Part shown: piece by piece, positions 18,271 through 30,600 of the stretch
How the letters are laid out: the number at the start of each line of letters is the position of its first letter
Position numbering within the stretch: the stretch's first letter is position 1
Notes under the pieces: model-generated
Databases searched by the model: none
What the model saw: only the letters and a program-made list of their open reading frames with translations
What the model was told of the DNA's origin: nothing
NCBI RefSeq assembly: GCF_014838715.1
Contig: NZ_CP061947.1
Coordinates: forward strand, 868,001 to 932,000
Reading direction: 5' to 3'
Length of the DNA: 64,000 bases
DNA from: Algoriphagus sp. Y33
Lineage (GTDB): Bacteria > Bacteroidota > Bacteroidia > Cytophagales > Cyclobacteriaceae
Position numbers and translations under genes: made by a program

Positions 18271-21200
18271 CTAATTGTTTTTGTTGAAGTTGGAAAGGCT
18301 TAGCCAGCCTTCCATCAGACTCAAAGGTTGAGGTGTTAAGGCGGCCTGGGAGGTTTGCTCCGTAATCGTCATATCCTGCTGCCATTCGGTGACATCTTTT
18401 CTGGCTACCCAGGCCCAGTCCCCCCTTACTTCAGCAGGTGTAGGCATCCTGAGCTGATTGGAGTCCAGCAGCAACGGGCCTGTTCTGAATGTGGCGGAAA
18501 GGTTTTCAATGGCTGCGGTCACCGGACCGTTAGGGAGGGAAATGCTACTTCCGGGCAGGCTCCCTGGTATGATCGGCAGATCTCCGGTAGGATCCATGAT
18601 CAACGTAAGCTTTACGGGGCCTTGATTGGCAGCCAGTGCTATCAGGTGATCGGTAATAACATAGCCGGAAGAAGGGGGGGGCGATTTACTTAAAGCAGAT
18701 TTTACCTGATCCAGGGAGAGGGAAGCTCCTCCCGTTTTGAGTAGCTGCTGTAACTCCTGTGTCTGGCCTGTAGATCCATACACCTTATAAAATTTCGTGT
18801 AGTCATCATTGACGAAATAGCCCATCACTCCATTTTTTTTCATGAGGCTGTCACCGATTCGGACGTTAAATTTTACCGACATAAATGGAGGCTCCTGTGG
18901 TTTGTAAATGCCCTGATCGTCATAATACGCTCCGGTCTGGAACCACCCTTGGTTATAGGCGGGTTTGCCAGACAGGGTCAGCTCTACTTCGCCCCTTACA
19001 AGGGCCAGCGGTTTGCCTAGCAGTATGGAGAGGTTATTTCCTTCCTTCAGCGGGTTATTTAACCACAATGTTGAATCAATCGCATTCATCAGTTCGGTAT
19101 AAGCCTGAGCGCCACTGCTGCTGGTTCCTGTTGCTAAAAGGGCATCGATGAAACCCTGAAGGTGGGCATTTGGTAAATCGGGACCCGCACCCAGCGCCGT
19201 GTTGGTGCCCGGGGCGGCATCCCAGCGGATAGTCAGGGTATTGTCATCTCCCGTTACTTCCCTTCGCACCTTGATCACTTCTCCCTGGCTGTTGCCGCCT
19301 GCATCAAATACCATCAAGGCATCATCTAGGTAATTGGCCATTACCCATCCGCAGATAGGGCTGGTGCTGTCAGAGGAATTGGTAAATATTTCATCATTAT
19401 CGCTCTGTAAAAAGCGAGGTGTCATTACGGTATCCTGCGAGATTCTGGGAGGCAACTGACCAAATCTATTGGTGTCACTACCGCTGTAGTTGGGGCTGCT
19501 GGTAGTCATATCAGGAGACCAAATGATGTTTTCTATGGGATCGTCAGGGCCTAATAAATTGCTTTTTCCCGGCAGTATCTGCCCGTAGGAGTCTACCAGC
19601 CACAGGTCCAGCACCTGAAAATGCCCTGACCGGATAGGGAAAAACGGGCCCGCATCCCGGATACCTGTAGAACCGGCGACGGGATCGAAATATGAATTTC
19701 CCGTAAGAAGATCCTGAATACCGGTATCCAGCGGTTGGTTTTTCATGGTGTTCAGCACGGTAGTGAGCTGGAGCGTGAAACCCGCCATGGACTGGGTCAC
19801 AAGATCCATATAAGAAATATTATTGGCTACCCATTGGAGGTTTTCAATGGTGTTTTGGGGTAAATTTTGATAGTTAGGATCGTTTTTAAAAGTGGTAAAC
19901 TTGGTTTGGATATTTTGCGTCGTTTTTTGATTTAAAACAGATCTCCCCTCAAAGACGATTTCAGGAGAAGGTGATTTCAGCTCTGATCCCAGCCATGAAT
20001 AATCCAGTTCGCCCAGCTCCCAGTCCTTCAAGGCATCAGCCTCCTCAGAGGAGGAAGGAAACCATTTGATCTTCCAGTCCATAAATATGGGCGTCCAAGG
20101 GTTTTTGTCAGGCCTGTAGGCCACTCCGACAGGATCTGGCAACAACCCTTCAAAACCGCAGGCTGCAGTCAATGCCTCAGTGGGAGGCTTGGTTTCAAAA
20201 TCAGCCCAGCAGGAGGTTTGCTGGGTTTGAATTTTTGCCGTAAGTTCTTCCAACTGATTTCCCTGGGGAGTTTTTCCCGCCTTCTCAAAATAGATAGAAG
20301 CAATCAGTTGAGCATTGCCGGTATCCAGTAAAAGCACTTCCAGCCATAGCCCCTGCACTTCTTTCGGGAAGGCATTCCAACTTGCCAAAGTGATTTTGCC
20401 CAGGAGATCTTCCCAGGAGATCGCAATGGGCTCCTGTTGTACAGGAGCATACGTTACGCTGATGGCCGTGATGGCCTGTCCGGTGAAGCGGGTGGGTAAC
20501 AACTGCGATTCTCCATTCAGCTCCGGAGGGAGAAGCTTGGTGTCCAGCTCACCTCCGCTGACCAGCACCACGGGGTCTGATGGGGAAGCCACCGGATCCA
20601 GATCTACGGCCTTTAAGATATATTCGTCACCCAGATCAGCCAGAAGGTTTTCGGCGGAGGTTTTAATTGTATTTTGTAAAGTAGTTTGTTGATTCTGGTT
20701 TAAGGTAAGGGCACTACTTATTGCTTTGGTGCTATTGTCTACTTTTTCAGTCAGTAGGGTTAAATTGTTTGGGTCAATGGTAGCGCGATTATACATCAGG
20801 TACTCCTTTTTCATAGCCAAAGCATAGAGCTCAAGCTGCTGGGTAGTTATGGCCCATCCGAGCTCATTGAGTGCAGTCTGGTCAGCGTTCAACTGAGTGA
20901 GTGCCTGGGTCTGTGCCGGATTTAAAGGAATGGACTGTTGCCCCTGACGGTTGTCATCGGATAGGGCTGGATTCGTTGATGAGCCATCTGACCTGACTAC
21001 GATCCATTGCTGTCCGTGGTACTTTTTGTCAAACTTCGCATCATGGATCATGCTTTGGGCCCATTCCGGATCTGTCTGCAAGTCAAACAGCAGGTCACGC
21101 TGAAATGCTTCCAGAGCAATGGCCAGGTTAGGAATGTCTTCTTTAGTAATGCCAGAACCGGGCACTTCCGATGCTTTGGTCGCCATGTAAGTGGAAATTG

Positions 21201-22242
21201 CCGCCTCAGGAGTGTTGGCAATCGACAATGTTGGTAATTTTTGTTTGCCTTCTGAGCCAATGGGAGCTCCTGTGCCGTAAGACTTATTTTTTCCTTTCCA
21301 CTGCACAGTGGCTACCATGGAGTGATAGAGGCCTTGAGTGGGTAAATCCGGAGTGGCGGTTGTGATGCCGTTTTGCTGCTGCCAGTTATGCCAGGCTTCT
21401 ATCATGGCTTTGGCCCGGTCAGGGAGGTTCAGCGATGATGGGTCCCATGCGCCGGATAGGCCATATTGCTTTTGCCATGCCTGCCAGTCGGCTACAGCTT
21501 GTTCCACATCCTCAGAAGTCCATTGAAATTGACTTTCAAGAAAAGACTGCCAGTTTTTGTCAGTATCGGACGGTAAGCCATACAAAGGATCCTTTTGAGG
21601 GTCTGCATACCACCCAATGATGGAATAAGTATACGTTTGTGTTTCATCGGGGAGGTCGTCATGTAAGGCAAATACATTTTGAATATTGTCATAACTTACT
21701 GACCAGGTGATGTCTCCGGGACCCACGGCCTTTAATTCAGCCGTTCCGGAATCCTCGCCTTTGAACTGGTCCAGTGGCATATGAGTACCTATTTGGCGAA
21801 CCCCCAGATTGGTATCTTCATAATAGGGATATTGGTTTACATTTTGAATGTCACCTCCAGCATCCACCAGGATGTCGCTCTGAACAATAGTGGGCGTGCT
21901 GTCAGGAGCTGCTCCGGGGCTGCTATAACCAAATCTGGTGATCAACCACCGGTTAGGAACGTTGGGGAAGTCCACAGGAGCCCCTTCGGTAGTTTGTTGT
22001 TGTCCTTGTCGGAGGCTATTGGGGAGTGTCCATATCAAATGGGCACCAACGGAAGGGCATGTACCTTTAGAGAATGGAGCAGGCTGGGCAGTGCTGCCAA
22101 ACAGCCATAAACCATAGTAGTCATTCTTTAGATTGGCCCATGTTGTCTGTGCATTCACATCTCCCTGACCTATGAGCAATACATCGGTGGGGATAGGGAT
22201 TAACAGGGAGGGGCCGGGCCAGACAGAGGATTTCTTGCTCAT
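18271..22242 (-). CDS. 1323-residue protein of unknown family
   Basis: A very large protein with no signal peptide and no membrane segment. The N-terminal 300 residues contain Trp-rich, strand-like sequence (DVLLIGQGDVNAQTTWANL, then YYGLWLFGS). Residues about 430-540 form a probable helical coiled-coil insert (Gln/Leu/Asn heptad-like, LNADQTALNELGWAITTQQL). The last third is again beta-rich and ends with acidic/aromatic segments. A C8 tract in the coding strand at 18673-18680 encodes Pro-Pro-Pro. The start codon overlaps the stop of the 313-residue gene by four bases, implying coupled translation and a fixed stoichiometric partnership. I recognise no enzyme motif. A structural component of a large assembly fits best. 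Confidence 0.6.
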   Translation of the reverse strand: MSKKSSVWPGPSLLIPIPTDVLLIGQGDVNAQTTWANLKNDYYGLWLFGSTAQPAPFSKGTCPSVGAHLIWTLPNSLRQGQQQTTEGAPVDFPNVPNRWLITRFGYSSPGAAPDSTPTIVQSDILVDAGGDIQNVNQYPYYEDTNLGVRQIGTHMPLDQFKGEDSGTAELKAVGPGDITWSVSYDNIQNVFALHDDLPDETQTYTYSIIGWYADPQKDPLYGLPSDTDKNWQSFLESQFQWTSEDVEQAVADWQAWQKQYGLSGAWDPSSLNLPDRAKAMIEAWHNWQQQNGITTATPDLPTQGLYHSMVATVQWKGKNKSYGTGAPIGSEGKQKLPTLSIANTPEAAISTYMATKASEVPGSGITKEDIPNLAIALEAFQRDLLFDLQTDPEWAQSMIHDAKFDKKYHGQQWIVVRSDGSSTNPALSDDNRQGQQSIPLNPAQTQALTQLNADQTALNELGWAITTQQLELYALAMKKEYLMYNRATIDPNNLTLLTEKVDNSTKAISSALTLNQNQQTTLQNTIKTSAENLLADLGDEYILKAVDLDPVASPSDPVVLVSGGELDTKLLPPELNGESQLLPTRFTGQAITAISVTYAPVQQEPIAISWEDLLGKITLASWNAFPKEVQGLWLEVLLLDTGNAQLIASIYFEKAGKTPQGNQLEELTAKIQTQQTSCWADFETKPPTEALTAACGFEGLLPDPVGVAYRPDKNPWTPIFMDWKIKWFPSSSEEADALKDWELGELDYSWLGSELKSPSPEIVFEGRSVLNQKTTQNIQTKFTTFKNDPNYQNLPQNTIENLQWVANNISYMDLVTQSMAGFTLQLTTVLNTMKNQPLDTGIQDLLTGNSYFDPVAGSTGIRDAGPFFPIRSGHFQVLDLWLVDSYGQILPGKSNLLGPDDPIENIIWSPDMTTSSPNYSGSDTNRFGQLPPRISQDTVMTPRFLQSDNDEIFTNSSDSTSPICGWVMANYLDDALMVFDAGGNSQGEVIKVRREVTGDDNTLTIRWDAAPGTNTALGAGPDLPNAHLQGFIDALLATGTSSSGAQAYTELMNAIDSTLWLNNPLKEGNNLSILLGKPLALVRGEVELTLSGKPAYNQGWFQTGAYYDDQGIYKPQEPPFMSVKFNVRIGDSLMKKNGVMGYFVNDDYTKFYKVYGSTGQTQELQQLLKTGGASLSLDQVKSALSKSPPPSSGYVITDHLIALAANQGPVKLTLIMDPTGDLPIIPGSLPGSSISLPNGPVTAAIENLSATFRTGPLLLDSNQLRMPTPAEVRGDWAWVARKDVTEWQQDMTITEQTSQAALTPQPLSLMEGWLSLSNFNKNN

Positions 22243-23180
22243 TTTTTTACTTGGTCAATGTTGGTAGAAGGATTACAGGGAGGAAAGTTGCTTCCTGACT
22301 CATAGGGTTGTTTCTGTGCGGTTTTGGTCATTTGAATGGCAAATCCACCTGAGGTCAGCTTACCATCTTTCAGAGACCCCGGGGGCATTGTTGTGGTGAT
22401 ATTGTCCACTAAACCCTTGATATTTACGACACCGGCAGGCTGGTCATCCCCTGAGCGGAACGAACCGTAGCCTCTTAGTTTGGTGCCATGCCCGTCTTCG
22501 ATTTGTACTCCGGCAGGGTAACCACCCTCCCCAAGACCTCTCAGGAACAAGTGAAAATCACTTCCATCCTGTGGCGGGTCGTTCGGGAATAACCCAAACT
22601 GGAGGCCTTCGCCCGGTTGAATAAACTCCACTTTATCCGGTACACCGGAAACCATGCATAGCAGTGTGTTGGGCGAGAGGGTATCCATGCGGATGATGGG
22701 TAGGGTGTTTCCCCCCTGTGTAGGGTTGATCTCTATCCCCGGAAAGTCCGCAACTACCTGTGAGCGAAAAATGAAACCTGTAATAGGGCCACCTGCTTCG
22801 CCGGAGTCGGCAGGGGGTGCGTCCCGCAAAGTTGATCTTAGGGTCAGTTGCGCCTTATCTACCTCATCATAGATCTGTTTAAAGAAAGAAAGGTTGAAAA
22901 CGGCATCAGCAGAAGAAAGTACACCCACGCTCAAAGCTCCGTCAACCATCCGGTCCAGCCAGTTTCTGTCTAGGTAGAAGAACCGGATAGATTCGATGGG
23001 TAAAAGCCTAATATCGGGTACCATATATTCTACAGGCACGCCATAAAGCAGGGTTAGCTGCGCCAGCCAGTTTTTTAGATTATCAGGGAGTACCGGAGGG
23101 GGGTATTCGCCGGCCTGCGCTTGTGCCAATTGGGTTACTACATCCGAATGCAGGTCTTCACGATTTGTTAGTGATGCCAT
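22239..23180 (-). CDS. 313-residue protein of unknown family
   Basis: The N-terminal 110 residues are well ordered in appearance: an NWLAQLTLLYGVPVEYMVPD segment, then LPIESIRFFYLDRNWLDRMV and DGALSVG. This looks like a conserved domain dealing with a bound partner, but I cannot name it. The remainder is Gly/Pro-rich and strand-like. There is no signal peptide. It lies four bases after the 502-residue gene and overlaps the 1323-residue gene by four bases. The tight packing of 502, 313 and 1323 suggests one complex. Confidence 0.6.
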   Translation of the reverse strand: MASLTNREDLHSDVVTQLAQAQAGEYPPPVLPDNLKNWLAQLTLLYGVPVEYMVPDIRLLPIESIRFFYLDRNWLDRMVDGALSVGVLSSADAVFNLSFFKQIYDEVDKAQLTLRSTLRDAPPADSGEAGGPITGFIFRSQVVADFPGIEINPTQGGNTLPIIRMDTLSPNTLLCMVSGVPDKVEFIQPGEGLQFGLFPNDPPQDGSDFHLFLRGLGEGGYPAGVQIEDGHGTKLRGYGSFRSGDDQPAGVVNIKGLVDNITTTMPPGSLKDGKLTSGGFAIQMTKTAQKQPYESGSNFPPCNPSTNIDQVKK

Positions 23181-23184
23181 GGCT

Positions 23185-24693
23185 CTATTGCTTATTTTTT
23201 TGGTGTAATTTCAGGAGTGGGTCTTCGTCATTTTCTTCGATGGCCTTCTTTTCTGCTTCTGTGAATACAGCAGGGAGTTGATCAATGAGCATTTTTTGCT
23301 TTCTGCTTTTTAGTTTGTCCCAGGCTACCTTTTGAAATGCGTCTGTAAAGAAGGACCGCGTGGCCGAATGCAGGTTAACTGAACCAACGCCTTCTCCGTC
23401 AGCCTGAATGGATGCGGCTGCTGCGAGCGTATTTTTCTGTTTGACCTGGTTGACTATGGATCTTAGATAGTCTGCCCTCCAGTTGAACATCCCCTGGGCA
23501 AATGATGCATCTGAAAGTGCCAACAATCTCCCTATTTGCCAGGCGGCACTGTAGGCATGATTGAAAATACCTGTGTCGGGATCGTAGTGCATGGCGTGGT
23601 CTGAGTAGATGTATGGGCCGTAGTTGCCATTGTCCCGAAGTTGCGATGATTCACGTTTTGTAGGTGATGGTACCAGCGGGCCCCGGTACCATGAAGTGGC
23701 ATTTTCTCCAACCCGCATCTGGTTTTGAAGTGCCACATAGCCGATATCCAAAGCTTCTTTTGCCATTGCGTTTTGTTCGGTTGCCTTGTCAATTGACAGT
23801 TGGATCAATGATGTGCCTCCGTTGCCAGGCTGACAGAGGGCTTCCATCATATTGAGAAATTCCCGGTCAAACTTGGCTGCTGTGAATTCCCAGCTTCCCA
23901 GATGAACCAGCCTGATCTTGGTATAGCTCCCCGTGGTGCCGGCACCATTAAGGTGATTTTGATGACCCTCGAAGGATACCAGCAAGGCCATGTTTCTCTG
24001 ACCTGTGCCCGGTACCCTGTTAGCGATACATAAGGAAAAGCAACCATCTGCGTCCATATTCAGAATCACTTTTCCATCCGTATTTACTGCACGTGCGTGA
24101 GACAAATATTTTAACTCCTCCAGCTTGGGAGCAATGGCTTGAAAGTACTTCAGGTCTATATCAACCACGGTAACTTTATCAGTATCGTTTCCTTCGAAAT
24201 CATTGCCCAGATCTGGAGGGAGGATCCCATCTCCCGGATTGACGAGTTGCCCGGTAGTGACCGTATGCGGGGTGCTTATTTTACGGGTACTGCTGGTTTC
24301 CAGGTATTCAGCTTCGTATAGAGTCAGCAAGCCCATCCAGGGAGTATCTTCGTCTTGGGTGGTGTCCGTGGGGTTAATAGCTCTGGACCAGGGTAAGCTA
24401 AAGTCGTTAAATACAATATTGGGGAGGAAGTTTGCATAATTTCCCTCCTGGTTTGCCGGTGGAAACAGAGAGTGAATGTTATTGGGCTTCAAAACAAACC
24501 TGGGACCGTCTATGATAAGCTTTTTGGTAGCGTCATACTCCGGGTCGTCACCCGAATCCACTACATTTTGGATCGTTTGTTTTGCGGTAAGTGTATACTC
24601 ATCCGTTTTAAGAGGTGGCTGTATGGAGTCAAAAAACTGAATGTCTCCAGCACCAACTGTTCCTGGATTGGTAATGATACTATTGCTCATCAA
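23185..24693 (-). CDS. 502-residue protein of unknown family
   Basis: The protein starts MMSNSIITNPGTVGAGDIQF with no export signal. The central part contains CFSLCIANRVPGTGQRNMAL, a VSFEGHQNHL segment and KIRLVHLGSWEF. The later part contains a YRGPLVPSPTKR motif, a YGPYIYSDHAMHYDPDTGIF stretch and a helix AYSAAWQIGRLLALSDASFA. The pattern is consistent and repeats no known catalytic signature. The start lies 14 bases inside the end of the 3183-residue giant gene, so translation is probably coupled. I infer a structural or adaptor role in the same assembly. Confidence 0.6.
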   Translation of the reverse strand: MMSNSIITNPGTVGAGDIQFFDSIQPPLKTDEYTLTAKQTIQNVVDSGDDPEYDATKKLIIDGPRFVLKPNNIHSLFPPANQEGNYANFLPNIVFNDFSLPWSRAINPTDTTQDEDTPWMGLLTLYEAEYLETSSTRKISTPHTVTTGQLVNPGDGILPPDLGNDFEGNDTDKVTVVDIDLKYFQAIAPKLEELKYLSHARAVNTDGKVILNMDADGCFSLCIANRVPGTGQRNMALLVSFEGHQNHLNGAGTTGSYTKIRLVHLGSWEFTAAKFDREFLNMMEALCQPGNGGTSLIQLSIDKATEQNAMAKEALDIGYVALQNQMRVGENATSWYRGPLVPSPTKRESSQLRDNGNYGPYIYSDHAMHYDPDTGIFNHAYSAAWQIGRLLALSDASFAQGMFNWRADYLRSIVNQVKQKNTLAAAASIQADGEGVGSVNLHSATRSFFTDAFQKVAWDKLKSRKQKMLIDQLPAVFTEAEKKAIEENDEDPLLKLHQKNKQ

Positions 24694-27600
24694 TTTGTTG
24701 TTTTTGAATTAATTTAACACTGGTCGTTTTGTGAGATGAATCGCCAAAATCAATTCCGCCCTGTGCGATGGAAAGTTTATGGATCAATTCATTTTTTTCT
24801 GCGCTGTCTTTACCCAAAGCATACATGCCCAGCACTTCTACCTCCTGATCGATCAGAGAGATCATCACCCCATAGTAAGTTTCAGCCTTGGTAGGGGCAT
24901 CGAATAATAAAAGCGTATTTTCCTTGTAGGCCTGGACAGTAGTGGGTTTGAACTCTCCGGTTTTGACCGGCACTTCATCCGCAGCAATAGCCACCCTGAT
25001 TGATCCGGTATCTGCTTTCCCTTTCAGCATTACGCCAAACACCTGGCTTTGCCTTGGGAAAACCGACTGGATCCATCCCTTTCTGGTTGTATTTCCCGAA
25101 GTTTTTACAAGGTTTTGATCCACCAGATCGCTGGCTTTTACATGGCCGATCTGACCCGTTTTGGGTTTTATTTGTCTGCTGTTTTGTACACGTACCAAAC
25201 ATCCGTCAGCAAGGAACCATCCGCCGTTGATCTTGGAAAGGTGGGTGTTGATTTGCCAGCCGAGTGCCGCCTCAGGATTGGTTTCAAATCCCTGGACAAC
25301 GATCTGGCCCGTTTCGGCAGGAAGCCCAAAAGTTTCAGATCCGCTGAAATGGTTAAAACCCAGCAGGCTGCCATATTCATCAAAACTCGCGATAAGGCTT
25401 GGCATCTCTCCCTGTAGCTTCAGGTCAAGTGGCAGTTTAGGGTCAGTCTTCCATACCAGTGTGGTACCATCATACAGCGTTTTGCTTTGGGTGCTGCCAA
25501 AGTCCGCAAGTGAGGTCAGGTAGCTTACACTGGCAATTTTATGGGTGGTTTTCCATTGTCCTTTAGCCTTTCTGGCCAGTTTGGGAACGTGAACGGCTTC
25601 AGGAGTATCCTTGCTTATGGTCTTATAGGTTTGCAGTTGTGCTATTAGTTGAGGCTCTCGGATACAAGCCGGTTCGGCGGCCAGGGACCGGGGTGCACGT
25701 TGGAGTAGGGTAGTCTTGCCTGGCTCCACTTCACCATTGTTCTGATAGATCCCTATTCTGGCGAGTACCGGGAAGTCTTGCAGTATAAGGTTGGCCGATG
25801 AAGCCATTACTGATAGGTTAGGGTTTAGCGGGGCGTTGATGGCAGAGGCCTGTAGCGCACGGTAAATGTCATTCCGGGTATTAATCACCGTCACATCCAT
25901 GATGGACTGCCTGATGATGGTAAAGGCCTTTTGCTGGTCCTCAGCAGGATAAAGTGCTGCTGGCGGATAGTTAGGGGTAAAATCATAGGACAATCGCCTG
26001 ACGTCACCGACTACATAAGCCAGGTTTTCCAGCGGAAACTCAGGCACAACCCCTGAATACACATATTGGCTGGCATCCAGTTCCAGTCCGAACAGCACAT
26101 TGGGAATAAGCATGGTATTGGGATCAGGGGCAATTTCCCGGTTCAACTCTGATCGCGACCACAAGGCCGACGGGGCTCCGTTGTTGCTTGCCGAAAGGCT
26201 TATATTCCGGGCTTTAAGGTTTATTGCTTTTCCTGAATTGTCGGTTAAAGTAATGGTCATCAGAGAGAGCAATTGATCTTCTTTTCCCATTGGCCTTACA
26301 CCTACCTGGCTACTGCCCTGCAAGGAAGTATCTGAGTTGGTAACCGTCACCGTGCTGCTTGGAACCGCTGATTCAACGGTGAGCCTCCAGGGTATAGGAT
26401 TTATTACCCATTCATTCTTACCTGTGCCTTCTTCACCATCGTTACTGTCCTGCTCCAGGCCTGTTTGCGCCGTCCACTTGACCACCTGCTGGTTATCGCT
26501 CTGCTGAGCGTTTTCATCAGCGAGCATCACCATTCTGGCGTTTGACTGGACGGGGGTTACTGAGGAAGATGTGGGGGCTGGAAGGAACGATGCTTCAAAA
26601 GCAGACCAGTCCAGGCTTGCCGTACCCGGATGGTTTTCCTGATTGCCGATCGGAATGGAGAAACTGATCACGTACCAGTCTACTTCCACTTTGCCATACA
26701 CCGGCGGGCCTTGTAGCTCAAGCGTACAACCCAGCTTAGCCACCAGCCGAACGGAAACACCCGCAATGGTGGTCTGGAAGCCGGCATAGACCGTTACACC
26801 GATGCCGACATTGAAATAGAAAGGTTCCCATTCGATGAGGAAGTTGGCATAGGCATCCAACCCCGCAATGAGAGGGCCCGCATCAAAGGCAATTTTCAGA
26901 TAACCTCCCGACATGATGGCCGTAGGGCAGATGGCAAAGTACGCGCCACCGGTAATGGATACTTTCCCTACAGAGAAATCCAGCTTCCAGTTGATCCCCA
27001 GACGAGGCACGTCCGGATAGTAAACAGGCTTATTGAATGCGGGGTGATACCCCCCTAAGGTGACCACAAAATCTCCTGCGTGGATCATTCCCCCATCTTC
27101 AAGCGGGATATCTTTAAACCATAAGTAGAAGGCAAAACCTCCCGTTAATTTAACATCCTTGGCCAGCACAAATGAATTTGGGGTCAACTGAGCTTCGGCA
27201 GAAACATATCCCGCTGCCGGACTGATGGTGACTTTGATGGCCAGCTCCATATAGGCCAGGGCCAGGTTGGGACCAACTTTGGGAGGAAGTGTAGCCGTAG
27301 AGACTCCCAGTAGGTTGAATTCAAAGTCTTTGCCAAAGCTAAGGAAAAGCAGGGCTGTAGTTTCTAACAACTGAAAGGAGGAGAACTTAAGGCCGGCGGC
27401 AAACCAGTATTGACCTACTTGGGGACGAATGACATCATTCAGTTTAATCAGAGCATCCATAGGATTCTCTCCTTCCGTAAAGGAACCTTCCGCTACCCCT
27501 TTGACCAATGGGAAGTTGGCGACGTTTTCAATACTTGGAATATCGAGGCTTCTATTATAGGCAAATCCTGCAGCAATACCTTCAATGAAAAATGCGGGAA

Positions 27601-30600
27601 TACCTCCCAGTGGTGCATTAAGGACTCCGAAAATGAACATGGAAGTTGAGGCATCTCCATTTTGCATCTTTATTTGAGCATAAGACCCTAAAGCCCCCAA
27701 AGAGAATTTTTTTGCGGAGAGGATGGCCACGCCGGTATATTCGACAATACCATCTGATTCACTTTTCAGGAAGCCGGCGTTGATGGTGATACCACCCGTG
27801 TAATCTACGGCAAACCCATCCAGATCGATCGTGTATTTGCTCCAATCGGTAGGCGCTGTGACTGGCATGCCCACACGCAGACCTTGAAGTGCCGCTTTGA
27901 ACCCGGCCAGCTCAAAGCTTCCCGAACTGATAAAGTCAAGCAATGGTGGCGTTTTTTCTCCTTCCCATCCCAGGCCAATGTTTTCAATATACAGTGGACC
28001 GAAACTTCTTTGTACAGGGATGACCACCTCATGACCGTTGCCGGTGTTGCTGCGCAGGTTTACCCAAAGTTTATCGATGTAGCCAACATCAACTGAGAAC
28101 CGGGGATCAGTTGTTTTATTGTCATTGTCGGATTCACCTGATCCAAGCACGTTTTTGGCGATCGGGTTATTTCCGCCTCCTTCAGAAATGGTTTTCGGAG
28201 ATAGGGAAAGTCCCATTTCATCCATGGTCAGACCCGCCCCGAATTGCATCTTGATGGGCTGGTCTCCCTGAAATTGCAGGTCGAACAAGGCACGCGGATC
28301 TACAGCACCCAGTTTAAAGCGGCTCAGATCCACAATGGGTTGCCCGTTTTTACCGATGATGTCGAAGCCTACATTGTTTAATACCAGGTTAAAATGGGTA
28401 AAGTCTACGGAGTAAGAATCATTTCCGTTTTTGGCAATAGGAACATAAAAACCAATTCCTCTGTCTCCAAATTCCGGCGTACCGTTTACACTGTTGCTGA
28501 TCCAATCGGTATTTTTTCCTCCCAATTGGAAAACAAGGTTAGGGATGGCAGCAATGGAGAGGTTTGGTGCTTGTATAAGCAAACCATAGTAGCCTTCCAC
28601 CTTGGTTTTGGGGCCGATAATGATTTTTCCCTCTTCACTGAAAGTGAGCAACGTCCATTGCTCTTTGAGCAGCGTAAACAGGAAGTTTCCTAAAAATTCC
28701 GTAGGGGTTAGTTTAGCCAGGTTATCGAATGAATTGAGGACGTATACTCCGTCGGTATCTTCTACCAGTTGAGTGGCTTCGAGGAGCAATACTGGGCTAA
28801 TCGTGGAGGATTTGATCAGGGGAGCCTCCAACCATGCCTTGACCTGATCCTGATTAAGCACCAGGAGAGAAACATAGCGCGGCAGTACATCTTTGATCAC
28901 GCTGAGTACCCAGGAAGAAACCTTGTCGCCGACATTACCGCCTCCAAAGAAGTTTGGCAGCAGCTCTACATTCAGGGAAGAGTGGGTTGCCAGGTTGTTT
29001 GGATCTGCAAGCGGATCGAAGCCGAAATCAAATTGTCCGTTGCTGAAATTGATACTCAGGCCCGGACCATTCAGGTTTTCGATGGGCACGACCATGTCCA
29101 GCCCAAAAGAGATGTCAAAATGGCCCTGATCCAGATTGTAGCTCACACCGGTTGGAGCAATCTCCATTTTAAGCAATTTCATATCAGGCAGCTCTGCCCC
29201 GGCCCATAAGCCAATCGAGTTGGTAGCGTCCAGCCCGGCAAGTAGCTTAAAGGGCAGTTTGGCACTTGGTATGTACTGGATCTGCCCGCCTATCACAGTT
29301 AGAGCGTCCGCCGGTAAGGCCAGTTTGAGCAGGTCTGCTATCGCGGTAGCCGTGTCGTTGGCATTTGCTGTTGAAAAACGTTCTTTGACCCATGTAAAGG
29401 CCACTTTTTCCAATTTTTCAAGTAATTCATCCCCGCTCATACCCTCACTTAATGCCTGTGAAAAGGCACTGACAATAGTGTTGACCAGATCTTTTACATC
29501 CGTTTTGGTCGCGAAGCCGTCCATGGCAGCAAAGAACTTGCCTGCATCGGTCGTATCGGCTGGATACTTGATTAGCAGGTAGTTCATTAATTTGGGCACC
29601 ACATCATTGATCACTACTGCCGCTCCGGTAGCCAGGGCTTGTCCAGCCAGCGTGCCCCATCCCTGGAATGGCAATAACTGTACCCCTAGGCCGGTGGGTT
29701 GAGCAGGAGTGCCTTGTGAAATGCTGAACTGAAATTCTTTATCATAAGCCACATGGGTGAAAAATCCATCCTGAAGTGACGGGATCGTAGCCTCAAGGTC
29801 TAACCCTCCGGAAAAGGCGGGCTGATAGCTTTCGTTGAGGCTTACACCAAAATTCAGGTTCTTGATGGCTGCCTGATCACTAACAATAGAGATGGTGTCT
29901 ACTCCAAAACTGAAAGTAGCCAGGTTGTTTTCTCCGTTCATGCCTACTTTGAATCCGTAAGGCAGGCCGGTCAGTTCCATCCCCTTGCCCGGGGTAGGTG
30001 TCACCTGTATATCGTTATAGTTAACCTCAGGCAGATTACCCAGCAGGGCGATCAGTTTAGATACATTGAAATTACCATTGGTGCCCAGTACTTCGTCTGA
30101 GAGTATCCAGCCCAATGGATCGGATAAAATACCCATGAGCGACGGCATGCGCCAGATACCATCTTCATCTTTGCCAATGCCCAGGCCTTCGAAGATTTTT
30201 TGTACGAATTCATATTTGCCAAGCAGTTCCTCTTCGAATATTGCGTTGAGGAGGATATTCAGTGTGTAGGCCGGGGCCAGTTCCGACACTTGGTCAACGA
30301 AAGTCGATGAATTAAAAGGATATATGTCCAGCGGGCTGGCAGCCGGTTTCAGTCCATCACCCCAAATAAGCTGCACAGCAAATGCGGGAGTTTGTAAGGC
30401 ACCATTGTTCATGCGAAGACCCAGGGATGAAGCCAGCGTCAACCCAACCTTGGGTATATAAATATCTCCGGTGAAGGTGAGGGTTTCATCACTGATGTTG
30501 AGCTGCAGGTTACCATACAGGTTTACAAATTCTCCAAGAGCGATGGCATTTTCAGGCAGAATGCTTAAAGAAATGACCCCGTTTGCCGTGGCACTGAAAG